64,000 bases of DNA, taken from an uncultured Pelagibacteraceae bacterium. GTDB taxonomy: Bacteria > Pseudomonadota > Alphaproteobacteria > Pelagibacterales > Pelagibacteraceae. Shown here piece by piece: positions 1 to 10,388 of the stretch. A program made the translations under genes and the position numbers. The DNA lies in assembly GCA_902630665.1 (NCBI GenBank), contig CACOVP010000005.1:1-64000 (forward strand), given 5' to 3'. Position 1 is the stretch's first letter, and the number at the start of each line of letters is the position of its first letter. The notes beneath the pieces were generated by a model. The model saw only the letters and a program-made list of their open reading frames with translations, was not told the DNA's origin and made no database searches.

Positions 1-1
1 A

Positions 2-472
2 GTTCCATTATATGATTTATTTTGTAGAGTAACAGGATTTGGCGGAACTACTCAAAACGCAACTGACAAAGAAATTCCAAAAATTATTGTAAATCAAGAC
101 TACAAAATGAGATTTGACACAAACATTAATAGTACTTTGGATTGGAAATTTTATCCTGAAATGAATACTTTAAATTTAAAACCAGGCGAAGTTCATACGG
201 TTAAATTTAATGTTGAAAACCCTAGTAATGAAATTTCTTCAGGGTCAGCAACATTTAATGTGTCTCCATCATCATTTGGTATTTATCTAAATAAAATAGG
301 CTGTTTTTGTTTCGAAAAACAAACCTTGCAACCAGGTGAAAAAAAAGAGTTTGTACTAACATTTTTCTTGGATCCTAAAGTTGTTGATGATAATAAAACA
401 AAAAACATGTCTGATGTAACGTTATCTTTTACTTTCTTTTCATCAGGCTATTACGAAAAGAGTAATACATAA
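2..472 (+). CDS. ctaG: cytochrome c oxidase assembly protein CtaG/Cox11 (5' truncated by window edge)
   Basis: Frame stays open upstream of the listed ORF to base 2 (VPLYDLFCRVTGFGGTTQ...), with Cox11-like C-terminus (FCFEKQTLQPGEKKEFVLTFFLDP); directly upstream of coxC. Confidence 0.93.
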   Translation, partial: VPLYDLFCRVTGFGGTTQNATDKEIPKIIVNQDYKMRFDTNINSTLDWKFYPEMNTLNLKPGEVHTVKFNVENPSNEISSGSATFNVSPSSFGIYLNKIGCFCFEKQTLQPGEKKEFVLTFFLDPKVVDDNKTKNMSDVTLSFTFFSSGYYEKSNT

Positions 473-1263
473 TGTCAGCGGAAAAACCAAAACATGATTA
501 TCATTTAGTTGACCCAAGTCCTTGGCCAATCTATGTTTCATTCGCTACTTTAGTCTTAGCTTTTGGCGCGGTTTATTATTTTCATTCCAAAGCTCTTTGG
601 TTACTATTAATTGGTTTCGCATTGGTAGTTTATGGTGCATTTATGTGGTGGAGGGATGTTATAGAAGAAGCAGAGCATCAAGGTCATCATACTCCAGTAG
701 TTCAAATCGGACATAGGTACGGCATGACATTATTTATTGCCTCTGAAGTAATGTTTTTTGTTGCATGGTTCTGGGCCTTTTTTAATGCAAGTTTATTTCC
801 CCCGGACTCAATAGGCGGTATCTGGCCGCCAGCAGATATTAAAACTTTTGATCCTTGGGATATACCATTAATTAACACCCTAATTTTATTATTATCAGGA
901 ACTACAGTCACTTGGGCGCATCATGCAATGTTAGAAAATGACAGAAAAGGATTAGTCAACGGATTAATAGCAACCGTATTTTTAGGATTTATATTTTCTT
1001 GTTTTCAAGCTTATGAGTATCACCACGCAACATTTACTTTAGATGGTGGAATTTATGGTTCTACTTTTTATATGTCGACTGGTTTTCATGGCTTTCATGT
1101 AATAGTAGGAACTGTTTTTCTTGCAGTTTGTTTGTTTCGATCAATGAGGGGCCACTCGACGCCTCAACACCATTTTGGATTTGAAGCGGCAGCCTGGTAC
1201 TGGCATTTCGTAGACGTAGTCTGGCTATTCTTATTTGCTGCGATCTATATTTGGGGAAGTTAA
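472..1263 (+). CDS. coxC: cytochrome c oxidase subunit III
   Basis: 263 aa; COX3 motifs (FFVAWFWAFFNASLFP, GFHGFHVIVGT, WYWHFVDVVWLFLF). Confidence 0.97.
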   Translation: MSAEKPKHDYHLVDPSPWPIYVSFATLVLAFGAVYYFHSKALWLLLIGFALVVYGAFMWWRDVIEEAEHQGHHTPVVQIGHRYGMTLFIASEVMFFVAWFWAFFNASLFPPDSIGGIWPPADIKTFDPWDIPLINTLILLLSGTTVTWAHHAMLENDRKGLVNGLIATVFLGFIFSCFQAYEYHHATFTLDGGIYGSTFYMSTGFHGFHVIVGTVFLAVCLFRSMRGHSTPQHHFGFEAAAWYWHFVDVVWLFLFAAIYIWGS

Positions 1264-1270
1264 TCTCAAA

Positions 1271-1933
1271 TTGAAAAGAGCATTCTTATTTCAACTATTC
1301 GTAATTCTATTTGTAACAATATTTTGCGCCTTAGGAACTTGGCAACTTTATAGATTGCAATGGAAGCTAGAGCTTATAAGCGAAATAACTTTTGGATTAG
1401 ACTCTAAACCTATAGAATACTCTAATTCAATAAATAAAAATTATCAGAGAGTAAGCGCTAAAGGAAAATTTAATTTCGATAAGCAAATTTACCTTTATAG
1501 TTTGAATGATAATGGAAAACCTGGATATGATGTTGTAACCCCATTTAGAACTGTTAAGAATCAAAATGTGTTGATCAACAGAGGTTGGATTAAAAAAGAA
1601 TTAAAAGATAATCCAAGCATAAACTTCAATGCATCAACCAACAAGGAGATAATTGGCCTTTTAAGAGAAATATATAAACCAAGTATATTTAAACCAGATA
1701 ATGACATAAAAAATAATATTTGGTTTTCATTAAACTTAGAAGATTTAAAAGAAGCTACAGGAGAGCAATTTAACAAATTTGTAATTTTTCTAGAAGATAA
1801 TCAGGCTGAATCACCCTTACCTAAAAAGATAAGTATAGATGTGCCAAATAATCACCTTAAATATGCTATAACATGGTATGCAATATCGATCTCGATAATT
1901 TTTTATTATTTATATTTTAGAAGAAAAAAATGA
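1271..1933 (+). CDS. SURF1 family cytochrome oxidase biogenesis protein (start uncertain: TTG at 1235 or 1271)
   Basis: GTWQLYRLQWK N-terminal TM segment, NRGWI motif, C-terminal TM; follows coxC. Confidence 0.85.
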   Translation: MKRAFLFQLFVILFVTIFCALGTWQLYRLQWKLELISEITFGLDSKPIEYSNSINKNYQRVSAKGKFNFDKQIYLYSLNDNGKPGYDVVTPFRTVKNQNVLINRGWIKKELKDNPSINFNASTNKEIIGLLREIYKPSIFKPDNDIKNNIWFSLNLEDLKEATGEQFNKFVIFLEDNQAESPLPKKISIDVPNNHLKYAITWYAISISIIFYYLYFRRKK

Positions 1934-3306
1934 ATTATTTTAGCACTAGGGATAAATCTTTAAAATTTAGTTTTAAAGATATTTTCTTAAGAGGACTTGC
2001 GCCAGGCGGAGGTTTATTTTTACCTGCTGAAATAAAGAAGTACAATCAAAAAGAGCTAAATAATTTAAGTCAGCTCAATTATAATGAACTCGCTACAGAA
2101 ATTATCTTTAATTTTTGTTCAGATGAAATTAAAAAGAAAGAACTTAGTTCTCTTATACAAAAATCTTATAGTAGTTTTAAAGATAAAGAAGTAGTTAATT
2201 TAAAAAAAATTGGAGAGATCGATCTACTTGAGCTTTATCATGGGCCCACTTTAGCTTTTAAAGATATTGCAATGCAGGTAATTGGCAATATGTATGACTA
2301 CTTAGAAGTCGCTAAAGATAAAACTGTAAACGTCGTTGTAGCTACATCAGGAGATACTGGTTCAGCAGCTATTGCAGCATTAAGTAATAGAAAAAATATA
2401 AACCTTTTTATTCTGCATCCGCATAATAAAATTTCTAATATTCAAAGAAAAATAATGACAACAATTGGTGGAGCTAACATTTATAATATTGCTATTGAGG
2501 GTTCATTTGATGATTGCCAAAAAATTGTAAAAGAGCTTTTTAATGAAGATAGTTTTAGATTAAAAATAAACATGTCTGGCGTAAATTCTATCAATTGGGC
2601 AAGAATTGTTTGTCAAATTGTTTATTATTTTTACTCTTTCTTTAGATTAAAAAAAAACAAAATTAGCTTTTCTGTGCCAACTGGTAATTTTGGAGATATA
2701 TATGCTGGATATGTGGCAAAAAAAATGGGCTTACCAATTAATAAACTTATAGTTGCTACAAATAAAAATGATATTTTACAAAGAGTTATTAATACAGGTG
2801 AATATAAACCAGATACAGTGAAATCAACCATTACACCAAGTATGGATATTCAGGTTGCCAGTAATTTTGAGAGACTACTTTATTATATATTAGATGAAAG
2901 TGATAGTAAGGTAGGGTCATTAATGAATGATCTATCATCAAAAAGTTTATTTAATTTAGAAAAAAAGGAAATTGATAAAATAAAAAAAGATTTTGAAGCA
3001 GTAAAAATTACAGATGAAGAGACAGTAAGTATTATTGATGAGATATACAAAGAACACAAATTTATAATTGATCCTCACACTGCTACTGGGGTAGGAGCAG
3101 CAAAAAATTTTAAAAATTTAAGAGATATAGTTGTTCTTGGCACAGCTCATCCTTACAAATTTAACGATACTATTAAAAAAGCAATAGGAAAAAATTTAGA
3201 TTCACCTAAGCATTTAAAGTTGAATATAGATAAAAAAGAAACATTTGATATAATTGGTAATTCAAATTCGGAAGTTAAAAATTATATTTTAGCTAAAATA
3301 AAATGA
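1930..3306 (+). CDS. thrC: threonine synthase
   Basis: 458 aa; YFSTRD start, LELYHGPTLAFKDIAMQ PLP lysine motif, ATSGDTGSAA. Confidence 0.96.
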   Translation: MNYFSTRDKSLKFSFKDIFLRGLAPGGGLFLPAEIKKYNQKELNNLSQLNYNELATEIIFNFCSDEIKKKELSSLIQKSYSSFKDKEVVNLKKIGEIDLLELYHGPTLAFKDIAMQVIGNMYDYLEVAKDKTVNVVVATSGDTGSAAIAALSNRKNINLFILHPHNKISNIQRKIMTTIGGANIYNIAIEGSFDDCQKIVKELFNEDSFRLKINMSGVNSINWARIVCQIVYYFYSFFRLKKNKISFSVPTGNFGDIYAGYVAKKMGLPINKLIVATNKNDILQRVINTGEYKPDTVKSTITPSMDIQVASNFERLLYYILDESDSKVGSLMNDLSSKSLFNLEKKEIDKIKKDFEAVKITDEETVSIIDEIYKEHKFIIDPHTATGVGAAKNFKNLRDIVVLGTAHPYKFNDTIKKAIGKNLDSPKHLKLNIDKKETFDIIGNSNSEVKNYILAKIK

Positions 3307-3788
3307 TAATAAAAATAGGAGACAAATTACCTAACTCGAAATTATTTTATCTTGATCAAAATAATGATGTAAAAAAAATAGATATTTTAGATCTTTGTAA
3401 AGGTAAAACTATTATTTTAGGTATGCCTGGTGCTTTTACAAAAACTTGTTCAGCTTTTCATCTGCCAGGATATATAAATAATTACGATCTAGCTAATAAA
3501 AAAGGAATTTCTAAAATTGTTTGTGTTGCTGTGAATGATCCTAATGTAATGAAGGCCTGGGGTGAAAATCAAAATGCTGGAAGTAAAATTTTCATGGCGG
3601 GTGACCCCTTTCTTGAATTTACAAAAGCTATCGGAGCAGAAGTAGATAAATCCGAAAAAGGCTTAGGAATGAGATCTAATCGCTACACTATGTTGGTAGA
3701 AAATGGTGAAGTTAAAAAAGTCGTGGAAGAAAAAGAAACTGCTACTTGTGAATTATCTTCAGCTGAAAGCTTTTTAAAATCTATTTAG
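3303..3788 (+). CDS. peroxiredoxin (Prx5/AhpC-TSA type)
   Basis: GMPGAFTKTCSAFHLPGY active-site motif, 161 aa. Confidence 0.93.
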   Translation: MIIKIGDKLPNSKLFYLDQNNDVKKIDILDLCKGKTIILGMPGAFTKTCSAFHLPGYINNYDLANKKGISKIVCVAVNDPNVMKAWGENQNAGSKIFMAGDPFLEFTKAIGAEVDKSEKGLGMRSNRYTMLVENGEVKKVVEEKETATCELSSAESFLKSI

Positions 3789-4203
3789 TTTTCGAAACTG
3801 CCAATTCATCAACAAGATTATTATATTTATTACCAGCGTGTGCCTTAACCCATTTCCAAGTAACTTTATGTTTTAGACAAGCATTATCTAATTTAATCCA
3901 AAGATCTTTATTTTTAACTGGTTTCTTGTTTGAGTTTTTCCATTTATTAACTTTCCACTTTTTAATCCAATCAGTTATTCCATCTTTCACATACTTCGAG
4001 TCAGTAAAAATTGTAATCTCTGATTTCTTTGTTATTTTTTTTAATGCCATAATTGGAGCCATTAATTCCATCCTATTATTAGTTGTATTATTTTCACTTC
4101 CAGAAATACTTGATAGATTAGAATCATCTAAGATGACTGCCGCCCAACCTCCTTTCCCAGGATTTCCAGAGCAAGCACCATCAGTATAAATTTTTAATTT
4201 CAT
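3781..4203 (-). CDS. rnhA: ribonuclease HI
   Basis: IYTDGACSGNPGKGGWA, NNRMELMA, FTDSKYV, WVKAHAGN motifs. Confidence 0.97.
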   Translation of the reverse strand: MKLKIYTDGACSGNPGKGGWAAVILDDSNLSSISGSENNTTNNRMELMAPIMALKKITKKSEITIFTDSKYVKDGITDWIKKWKVNKWKNSNKKPVKNKDLWIKLDNACLKHKVTWKWVKAHAGNKYNNLVDELAVSKTK

Positions 4204-5171
4204 TAAAAGAAGTAATCCTCATGATTTTTTGCATTCTTGTGAAATTCTAATCTTTTTAAATACTCCATTGGATCTTTAATTTTAACTATTGCTCCTTCTA
4301 CTTTATTTAATGCATCGAATACTCGAGTTAACAAGAATCTCAAAGCAGCGCCTTGAGATAAAACCTTAATATTATTCAATTCTTCGTGAGATAATTTTCT
4401 CACAGATGTATATCCATCTATAAAATTCTTTGCTTTAGTAACGTTAAAACTTAAATTATTTTTTAGACCGTCAAAACACAAAGCGTTAAAGCAAATAGCG
4501 ATTTCAAACGCAAAAAAATCTTCACACGAAAAATAAAAGTCAATCACACCACTAAATTTATCTTGAATAAAAAAAATATTATCGTGAAATAAATCTGCAT
4601 GGATTATTCCTCTTGGGAGATTCTTTGGCCAATTTTTTTCAACATCATTAAGATTTTCCTCAATTAATCTTGGCAGATCTTTATGTATATTTTCACACTT
4701 ATCTTTGACTGAATTAAATAATTTTCTCCATGAATTTACGGAAAGGTCATTTTGCCGTTTAAATTTTAAATTCTTTGTGAGCTGGTGCATTTTAGCTATT
4801 TCAGATCCAATTGACTGACAATTGGCTGGAGATAAATTTTGTTTGGCCTTACCCTCAAGAAATGAGACGATCATTAATTTTTTTCCATTAAAATTTGTAA
4901 TAGTTTCATTATTATTATTTAAAATAGGAGCAGGGCATTTAAAACTTGCTTTATTTAAAGATGACATTAGATCGGAAAAAAAAGGAAGATCAGTAGATTT
5001 AACTCTTTTTTCGTAAATAGTTAATATAAATTTTTTTTTATTAATTAATAAAAAATAGTTTGTATTTTCAATACCCTCTTCAATTTCTTTGAATGAGTCC
5101 AATTTACCTAAACTATAATTAGATAAAATTTCCTCTATCTTTTTTTGATTTAACTTTGTATAGACAGCCAT
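4203..5171 (-). CDS. thrB: homoserine kinase (ThrB, APH-fold)
   Basis: MAVYTKLN start, GIIHADLFHDNIFF and GVIDFYFSCEDFFAFE motifs. Confidence 0.93.
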   Translation of the reverse strand: MAVYTKLNQKKIEEILSNYSLGKLDSFKEIEEGIENTNYFLLINKKKFILTIYEKRVKSTDLPFFSDLMSSLNKASFKCPAPILNNNNETITNFNGKKLMIVSFLEGKAKQNLSPANCQSIGSEIAKMHQLTKNLKFKRQNDLSVNSWRKLFNSVKDKCENIHKDLPRLIEENLNDVEKNWPKNLPRGIIHADLFHDNIFFIQDKFSGVIDFYFSCEDFFAFEIAICFNALCFDGLKNNLSFNVTKAKNFIDGYTSVRKLSHEELNNIKVLSQGAALRFLLTRVFDALNKVEGAIVKIKDPMEYLKRLEFHKNAKNHEDYFF

Positions 5172-6115
5172 TAATTGAGTTCTTTCGGCAATTTGAATAC
5201 AACTCTTTCTTCTGCAACTATCACTTCCTCAATAGAGACTTTTCTTTCTTTTCTTATATTATCTAACAATGTTTGAACGAGTTTTTCTGGCGCTGATGCC
5301 CCGGAGGATATTCCAATAGTCTTAGAATTTTCTATCTCATTAAAAGGAATTTCTTTTTCAGAATGCATCAAATGAGAATTATTACAACCTGCTTTTTTTG
5401 CAACCTCAACAAGTCTAACAGAATTAGATGAGTTACGGCTACCTACTACAAAAAACATATCACATCTGGAGGCTATCTCTTTGACTGCAGTCTGTCTGTT
5501 AGTAGTTGCGTAACATATATCTTCTTTTATAGGGCCTTTGATTTTCGGAAACTTCTTTTTAAGGGCTTCAATTATTTCAGCTGTATCATCCACGGATAGA
5601 GTTGTTTGAGTAATATATGCAAGAGGTTTTTTAAAATCATTTTCTATTATTTGATCAACATCACTTTTAGTCTCAATTAGTTTTATCGAACCTTTTGGAA
5701 GCTGACCCATCGTTCCTATAACCTCAGGGTGATTTTTATGTCCGATTAATAATATATCGAACCCATTTTTATTTAATTGTACCGACTCTCTGTGCACTTT
5801 TGAAACTAGTGGACATGTAGCATCAATAAAGGACAATTTTTTTAATTTAGCCTCTTCCGGAACTGACTTTGGAACTCCATGAGCAGAGAAAATTACAGGT
5901 CTACTTGCGTCGTCTACATCAGATAATTCATCAATGAAAATTGCACCTTTTTCTTTTAACTCTTCCACAACCTGTTTATTGTGTACTATTTCATGACGAA
6001 CATATACCGGAGCTCCAAACTTGCTAATAGATTTTTCAACTATTTCAATTGCTCTTTTAACTCCAGCACAAAATCCTCTTGGTGAGGCTAAATAAATTTT
6101 AAGTTCTTTTTTCAT
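5171..6115 (-). CDS. ispH: 4-hydroxy-3-methylbut-2-enyl diphosphate reductase
   Basis: ASPRGFCAGVKRAIE, DATCPLVSKVH, DICYATTNRQ cluster cysteines. Confidence 0.97.
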   Translation of the reverse strand: MKKELKIYLASPRGFCAGVKRAIEIVEKSISKFGAPVYVRHEIVHNKQVVEELKEKGAIFIDELSDVDDASRPVIFSAHGVPKSVPEEAKLKKLSFIDATCPLVSKVHRESVQLNKNGFDILLIGHKNHPEVIGTMGQLPKGSIKLIETKSDVDQIIENDFKKPLAYITQTTLSVDDTAEIIEALKKKFPKIKGPIKEDICYATTNRQTAVKEIASRCDMFFVVGSRNSSNSVRLVEVAKKAGCNNSHLMHSEKEIPFNEIENSKTIGISSGASAPEKLVQTLLDNIRKERKVSIEEVIVAEERVVFKLPKELN

Positions 6116-7004
6116 TTTTTTCTAAAAGATATTCTAACAATATATGCGGAAAAGTTAGTGACGCCAAACCAATAAATATTACCTTATAAATGGCCTCATC
6201 AAGCTTATAAAAATTATTTAAAAAATATATTGCTAATAAAAATATTACTGTAGTTACAAAAGTTAAAGGGATAGCTTTAATTATAAATTTTTTAAGCCCT
6301 GGCTTGAAAGATCTATCCAACTCAAAAATAAGAGTAATCGAATGTCTAAATGAGTGAAGAAAACAAAAATAAAGAGTGAAAGCTAAAATAGGAGACAAAA
6401 AAAAATTTAGTATAATTAAAGAAAAGAAGTCCATTATCATGATACCTTTTAAATTTGCGTTTTCTTTTTTTGAAATGTACATAGATGATAAAAAACCAAG
6501 ACATAACATTACAATTAAAAATTCATTACTAAAAAATCCTGCTTCAAAAACTTCAAAATTTAGAGTCTTAAATATTTCATTAGTTTCTTCTCTCTTTAAT
6601 AATAAGGGGGCCATAATTACTGTTGATCCTTTTAAGAAGAATAAAAACTCAGATAAGAGAAACTTTTTTCTAAAAAAAAATACTGTATCTTCTTTTCCAA
6701 AATGATAGGCGGCCACAATTAAAAAAAGTAATAAAATTGTATTAGGAAATATCAACCAGAATATTATTATCAATGATGAAATTAATACATACACAAGATA
6801 AAATGATACGGTTTGTTTATATCCGAATGACCTTAAAAGCTTTTTACCTTTAATATTATCTAATGCTCCGTGAGAAATCCCTAAAATTAAAATTAAAAAC
6901 AAGCAAAATATAACTGGTTCAAAATTGAGCATTAGATAAAGAGGACTTATCAAAATACAAAAATTAAAAAAAACGATTGAGTGCTTAAAGTTGATATTTT
7001 CCAT
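6099..7004 (-). CDS. blh: beta-carotene 15,15'-dioxygenase, Brp/Blh family
   Basis: Polytopic membrane protein, ILGISHGALDNIKG and AAYHFGKED His motifs; adjacent to crtY/crtB/crtI. Confidence 0.88.
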   Translation of the reverse strand: MENINFKHSIVFFNFCILISPLYLMLNFEPVIFCLFLILILGISHGALDNIKGKKLLRSFGYKQTVSFYLVYVLISSLIIIFWLIFPNTILLLFLIVAAYHFGKEDTVFFFRKKFLLSEFLFFLKGSTVIMAPLLLKREETNEIFKTLNFEVFEAGFFSNEFLIVMLCLGFLSSMYISKKENANLKGIMIMDFFSLIILNFFLSPILAFTLYFCFLHSFRHSITLIFELDRSFKPGLKKFIIKAIPLTFVTTVIFLLAIYFLNNFYKLDEAIYKVIFIGLASLTFPHILLEYLLEKNEKRT

Positions 7005-8071
7005 TAATTAAATAATGCTTTTAAAAAAATTAATTTTGGCATTTTTCTAATAATATTTATGTCTTCGATAATATTACTTTTATTAGATAAAAATTTTATA
7101 ATCGTATTTGAAGAAGTTTTAAACATATTAAAAAAAATTTTAGGCATCTTTTCGGGGTGTTTTTCTAATACTTTTAAAAATACTTTATCTAAAAATTGAT
7201 ATTTTTTTCCTATAGAGAATATTTTCGCTTTATTAATATTGTCAATGTTTTTTACAATATAACGACTATGTTCTTGAATGTTCAAAAAAGTGTAACCTGT
7301 ACTTAATCGAGTCATCCCTCCAGCTGATCCGATATTAATTATTTTATCGTTATTACTTAATGATGGAGAAAAGAGTGGTATAGCTCCTTTTTCAGTAAAA
7401 TTTATTTTATAGTTTTTTATCCCCAGATTATTCTCAATATAATTTTCTAACTGAAGGTCATAATCTCTGAGGCTCTGATCCTCTAAATCCGACAACCAAG
7501 TAGTTTCAATCAATGCTTTGTTTTTGCTGAATGGCAATGTGTAGAAAAAATGTACATCTTTTCTCTGATCACAATTAAAATCCATTAAGTTTATTATTTC
7601 CTCATCAAAAATGTTCTTAGGTGTCTCTATCTCGATACCTTGAAAATGTTGCCATAACTCAGATTTATCAAGTTGCATTTCAAAAATACTATTAAAAATT
7701 ATTGAATTTTCTGAATTGACTTCGTTCAGATTTTTGAAAAAACTAATATTTAAATTAGAAGAAAGTTTAGAGTTTATCTTTTTATAAAATTTTCCACTAT
7801 CGATACTTTGGTAAGGAAATTTTTTATTTGTTAATTCATTAGAGTTTTCAGCAGTATTAATTGTAAAGTTATTCCAACTTTTAATTACACAATCTTCAAA
7901 ATTATGATCAAATACTTTCCAGAATGACCAAGTTTTATCTCTCTTATACTCTTCACGGGTTTCAATTATTGCTAAAGTTTTCTCCTTTAACTTATCATTT
8001 ATTTCAAGCTCATAGGCCAAAGATAAACCAGCGCATCCACCTCCAACAATAATATAATCAAATTCTTTCAT
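7004..8071 (-). CDS. crtY: lycopene beta-cyclase (CrtY type)
   Basis: DYIIVGGGCAGLSLAYEL FAD motif, DKTWSFW, crt context. Confidence 0.93.
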   Translation of the reverse strand: MKEFDYIIVGGGCAGLSLAYELEINDKLKEKTLAIIETREEYKRDKTWSFWKVFDHNFEDCVIKSWNNFTINTAENSNELTNKKFPYQSIDSGKFYKKINSKLSSNLNISFFKNLNEVNSENSIIFNSIFEMQLDKSELWQHFQGIEIETPKNIFDEEIINLMDFNCDQRKDVHFFYTLPFSKNKALIETTWLSDLEDQSLRDYDLQLENYIENNLGIKNYKINFTEKGAIPLFSPSLSNNDKIINIGSAGGMTRLSTGYTFLNIQEHSRYIVKNIDNINKAKIFSIGKKYQFLDKVFLKVLEKHPEKMPKIFFNMFKTSSNTIIKFLSNKSNIIEDINIIRKMPKLIFLKALFN

Positions 8072-8906
8072 TCAAATTAATCTCTTGTTCTAAAATATTA
8101 TGATTTAATTGATTGTTGTACTTTAATTTTCTGATGAATAATAACTTGATAAAGTCAATAATAGATAAAAAGGTCTGAATTACTTTTTCAAATACTGGGA
8201 CGTATATTCTGCCGGCTTTGTTATAATTATCTATGTCTTTTTGCTTTAAAATGTAATCACCTATTTTTCTATAAACTCGTCTTGCAACAATAACTGAAAA
8301 TCTAGATTTCAATGGTATGTAGCTCATAGATTTGAATGATTTTTCGTAAAATACTTGAGAGTCATCTATAATAGTTCGAATTGATGAAAAATCGTGTTTT
8401 ACGTACTCTCTATTTCGAGCTTTATCCTCACAAACATCTCTAGCAATATTAGTAAGTTGCATAGCTATCCCTAGATCAATCGCGCCTTTTAGAGCTTCTT
8501 TATTTTTTACTTTCAAAATTTTTGACATCATTAATCCGACTGTCCCTGCCACTCTATAAGAGTAAACAAATAAATCTTTTTTTGAATTAATTACGACTTG
8601 CTCTTCTAAGTCTGTTTCAACCCCATCAAATAAATCAATTATTACTTGTTTAGAAATATTTTCACTATCAATAATTGACCACATATCCTTTATAATTTGA
8701 TTTTCTAGATTTTTATTCTCAAAATCTTTTTTAAATTTTGAGAAAATTTCTCTCTTTACACTTAGATTATTATCATCATCAACTATATCGTCCAATGTTC
8801 TACAGAAATTATATAAAGATGAGCATTTACTTAAAGTATTATTTGGTAAAAAAAAACTTGCCCAATAAAAAGATTTAGCATGTTTTTTTAATAAATTTTC
8901 TTTCAT
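8058..8906 (-). CDS. crtB: phytoene synthase
   Basis: KSFYWASFFLP, LYNFCRTLDDIVDD, QLTNIARDVCEDKARNREY. Confidence 0.95.
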   Translation of the reverse strand: MKENLLKKHAKSFYWASFFLPNNTLSKCSSLYNFCRTLDDIVDDDNNLSVKREIFSKFKKDFENKNLENQIIKDMWSIIDSENISKQVIIDLFDGVETDLEEQVVINSKKDLFVYSYRVAGTVGLMMSKILKVKNKEALKGAIDLGIAMQLTNIARDVCEDKARNREYVKHDFSSIRTIIDDSQVFYEKSFKSMSYIPLKSRFSVIVARRVYRKIGDYILKQKDIDNYNKAGRIYVPVFEKVIQTFLSIIDFIKLLFIRKLKYNNQLNHNILEQEINLNERI

Positions 8907-10372
8907 TAAAATAAATTGTCTAAAACTTTTGCTGAAGAGAGAACCCCGGGCATTCCAGCACCTGGATGAGTACCAGCACCAACAAAGTATAAGTTTTTAT
9001 AGATTTCAGATTGGTTGTGAAATCTAAAATAAGCTGATTGAGAAAATTTTGGTTGAATTGAAAATCCAGATCCATAAAGAGTTGCTAGATCTATTTCGAA
9101 GTAGTCTGGTGTTAAATAAAAATCACTTACCACATTTTCTTTAATACCAGGTAGAACAGTTTTACTCATTTTTTCTAAAACTAAATCTTTAAACTTATTA
9201 CCTTCTGCGATCCAATCAACTTTAGATAAATTATTAGGGACGGGAACCAATACATAAAAAGCATCTTGGCCATCTGGTGCCATATTAGGATCTGTTGCAG
9301 AAGGTCGATGTAAATAATAGCTTATATCTTCTGAAAGTATTTTCTTTTCAAAGATTTTATCAAGATGTTTTTCATAATCTTTTCCAAAATAAATTGTATG
9401 ATGTGCAACATTGGTATATTTTTTTTTAGAGCCAAAATAATAAACAAATAATCCCATTGAATAATCCATTCTTCTCATTTTCTGTTTAAAGAAAAAATCA
9501 TAATCCTTCTTTGATTTAATCAAGTTGTTGTAAACATTTGGGGGATCGGAGTTACATATTACATAGTCGCTATTAATTATTTTTGAATTATTAATTTTAA
9601 CACCTTTAACCTTTTTATTTTCTGTAAGTATTTCTGTGACTTCTGCGTTTTTGATAATTTTGACATTTTCCTCAATCATAAGTTTTTCTAAAGCTTGAAC
9701 AACACTTCCTGTACCTCCCATTGAGTAATGAATTCCCCATTTCTTCTCTAAAAATAAAATCAATGTATATATTGAAGTAGTGCTAAAAGGATTACCGCCT
9801 ACCAAAAGTGGGTGCATACTAAATACTCTTCTTAATTTTTCATTAGAAATATAGTTAGAAACCAAACTATAAACTGACTTATAGCTTTTTAATTTTAATA
9901 AAGATGGAATTTGTTTCATCATAAAAACTAAATTATTAAAGGGTTTGTCAGATAAATCCGTAAACCCTTTGTCAAAGATTTTTTTAGTAAAATTTACTAA
10001 ATTTTTATATCCTTCATAATCATTAGGGTTAAACTTTTTTACTTGTTCCTCCATAGATTTATCATCACCATTATAGTCAAATGTATCCCCGTTACTGAAT
10101 ACAAATCTGTACCATAAATCTAAAGGGACTATTTCTACATAGTCAGAAATATTTTTATTAAATAATGAAAATAATTCCTCAAATAGGTATGGAGCAGTTA
10201 TTACTGTTGGACCACCGTCGTAAATAAAATGATCTTTTTTAAAAACTCTTGCTCGACCACCTAAATCTGGATGTTTTTCTAATAAAGTAACTTTATGACC
10301 TTTTGCTTTTAACCTAAGTGCAGCAGCCATCCCTCCAAAACCTGAACCAATAACAGTTGTTTTTTTTGCCAT
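8906..10372 (-). CDS. crtI: phytoene desaturase
   Basis: TVIGSGFGGMAAALRLKAKGHKVTLLEKHPDLGGRA, YDGGPTVIT, YFVGAGTHPGAGMPGVLSSAK. Confidence 0.97.
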   Translation of the reverse strand: MAKKTTVIGSGFGGMAAALRLKAKGHKVTLLEKHPDLGGRARVFKKDHFIYDGGPTVITAPYLFEELFSLFNKNISDYVEIVPLDLWYRFVFSNGDTFDYNGDDKSMEEQVKKFNPNDYEGYKNLVNFTKKIFDKGFTDLSDKPFNNLVFMMKQIPSLLKLKSYKSVYSLVSNYISNEKLRRVFSMHPLLVGGNPFSTTSIYTLILFLEKKWGIHYSMGGTGSVVQALEKLMIEENVKIIKNAEVTEILTENKKVKGVKINNSKIINSDYVICNSDPPNVYNNLIKSKKDYDFFFKQKMRRMDYSMGLFVYYFGSKKKYTNVAHHTIYFGKDYEKHLDKIFEKKILSEDISYYLHRPSATDPNMAPDGQDAFYVLVPVPNNLSKVDWIAEGNKFKDLVLEKMSKTVLPGIKENVVSDFYLTPDYFEIDLATLYGSGFSIQPKFSQSAYFRFHNQSEIYKNLYFVGAGTHPGAGMPGVLSSAKVLDNLF

Positions 10373-10388
10373 ATGTTAATGGCCTATT

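Noticed and set aside
6376-6705. 109-aa plus-strand ORF
   Set aside because: Antisense to blh; Lys/Asn/Ser-rich as expected from AT-rich membrane-protein complement.
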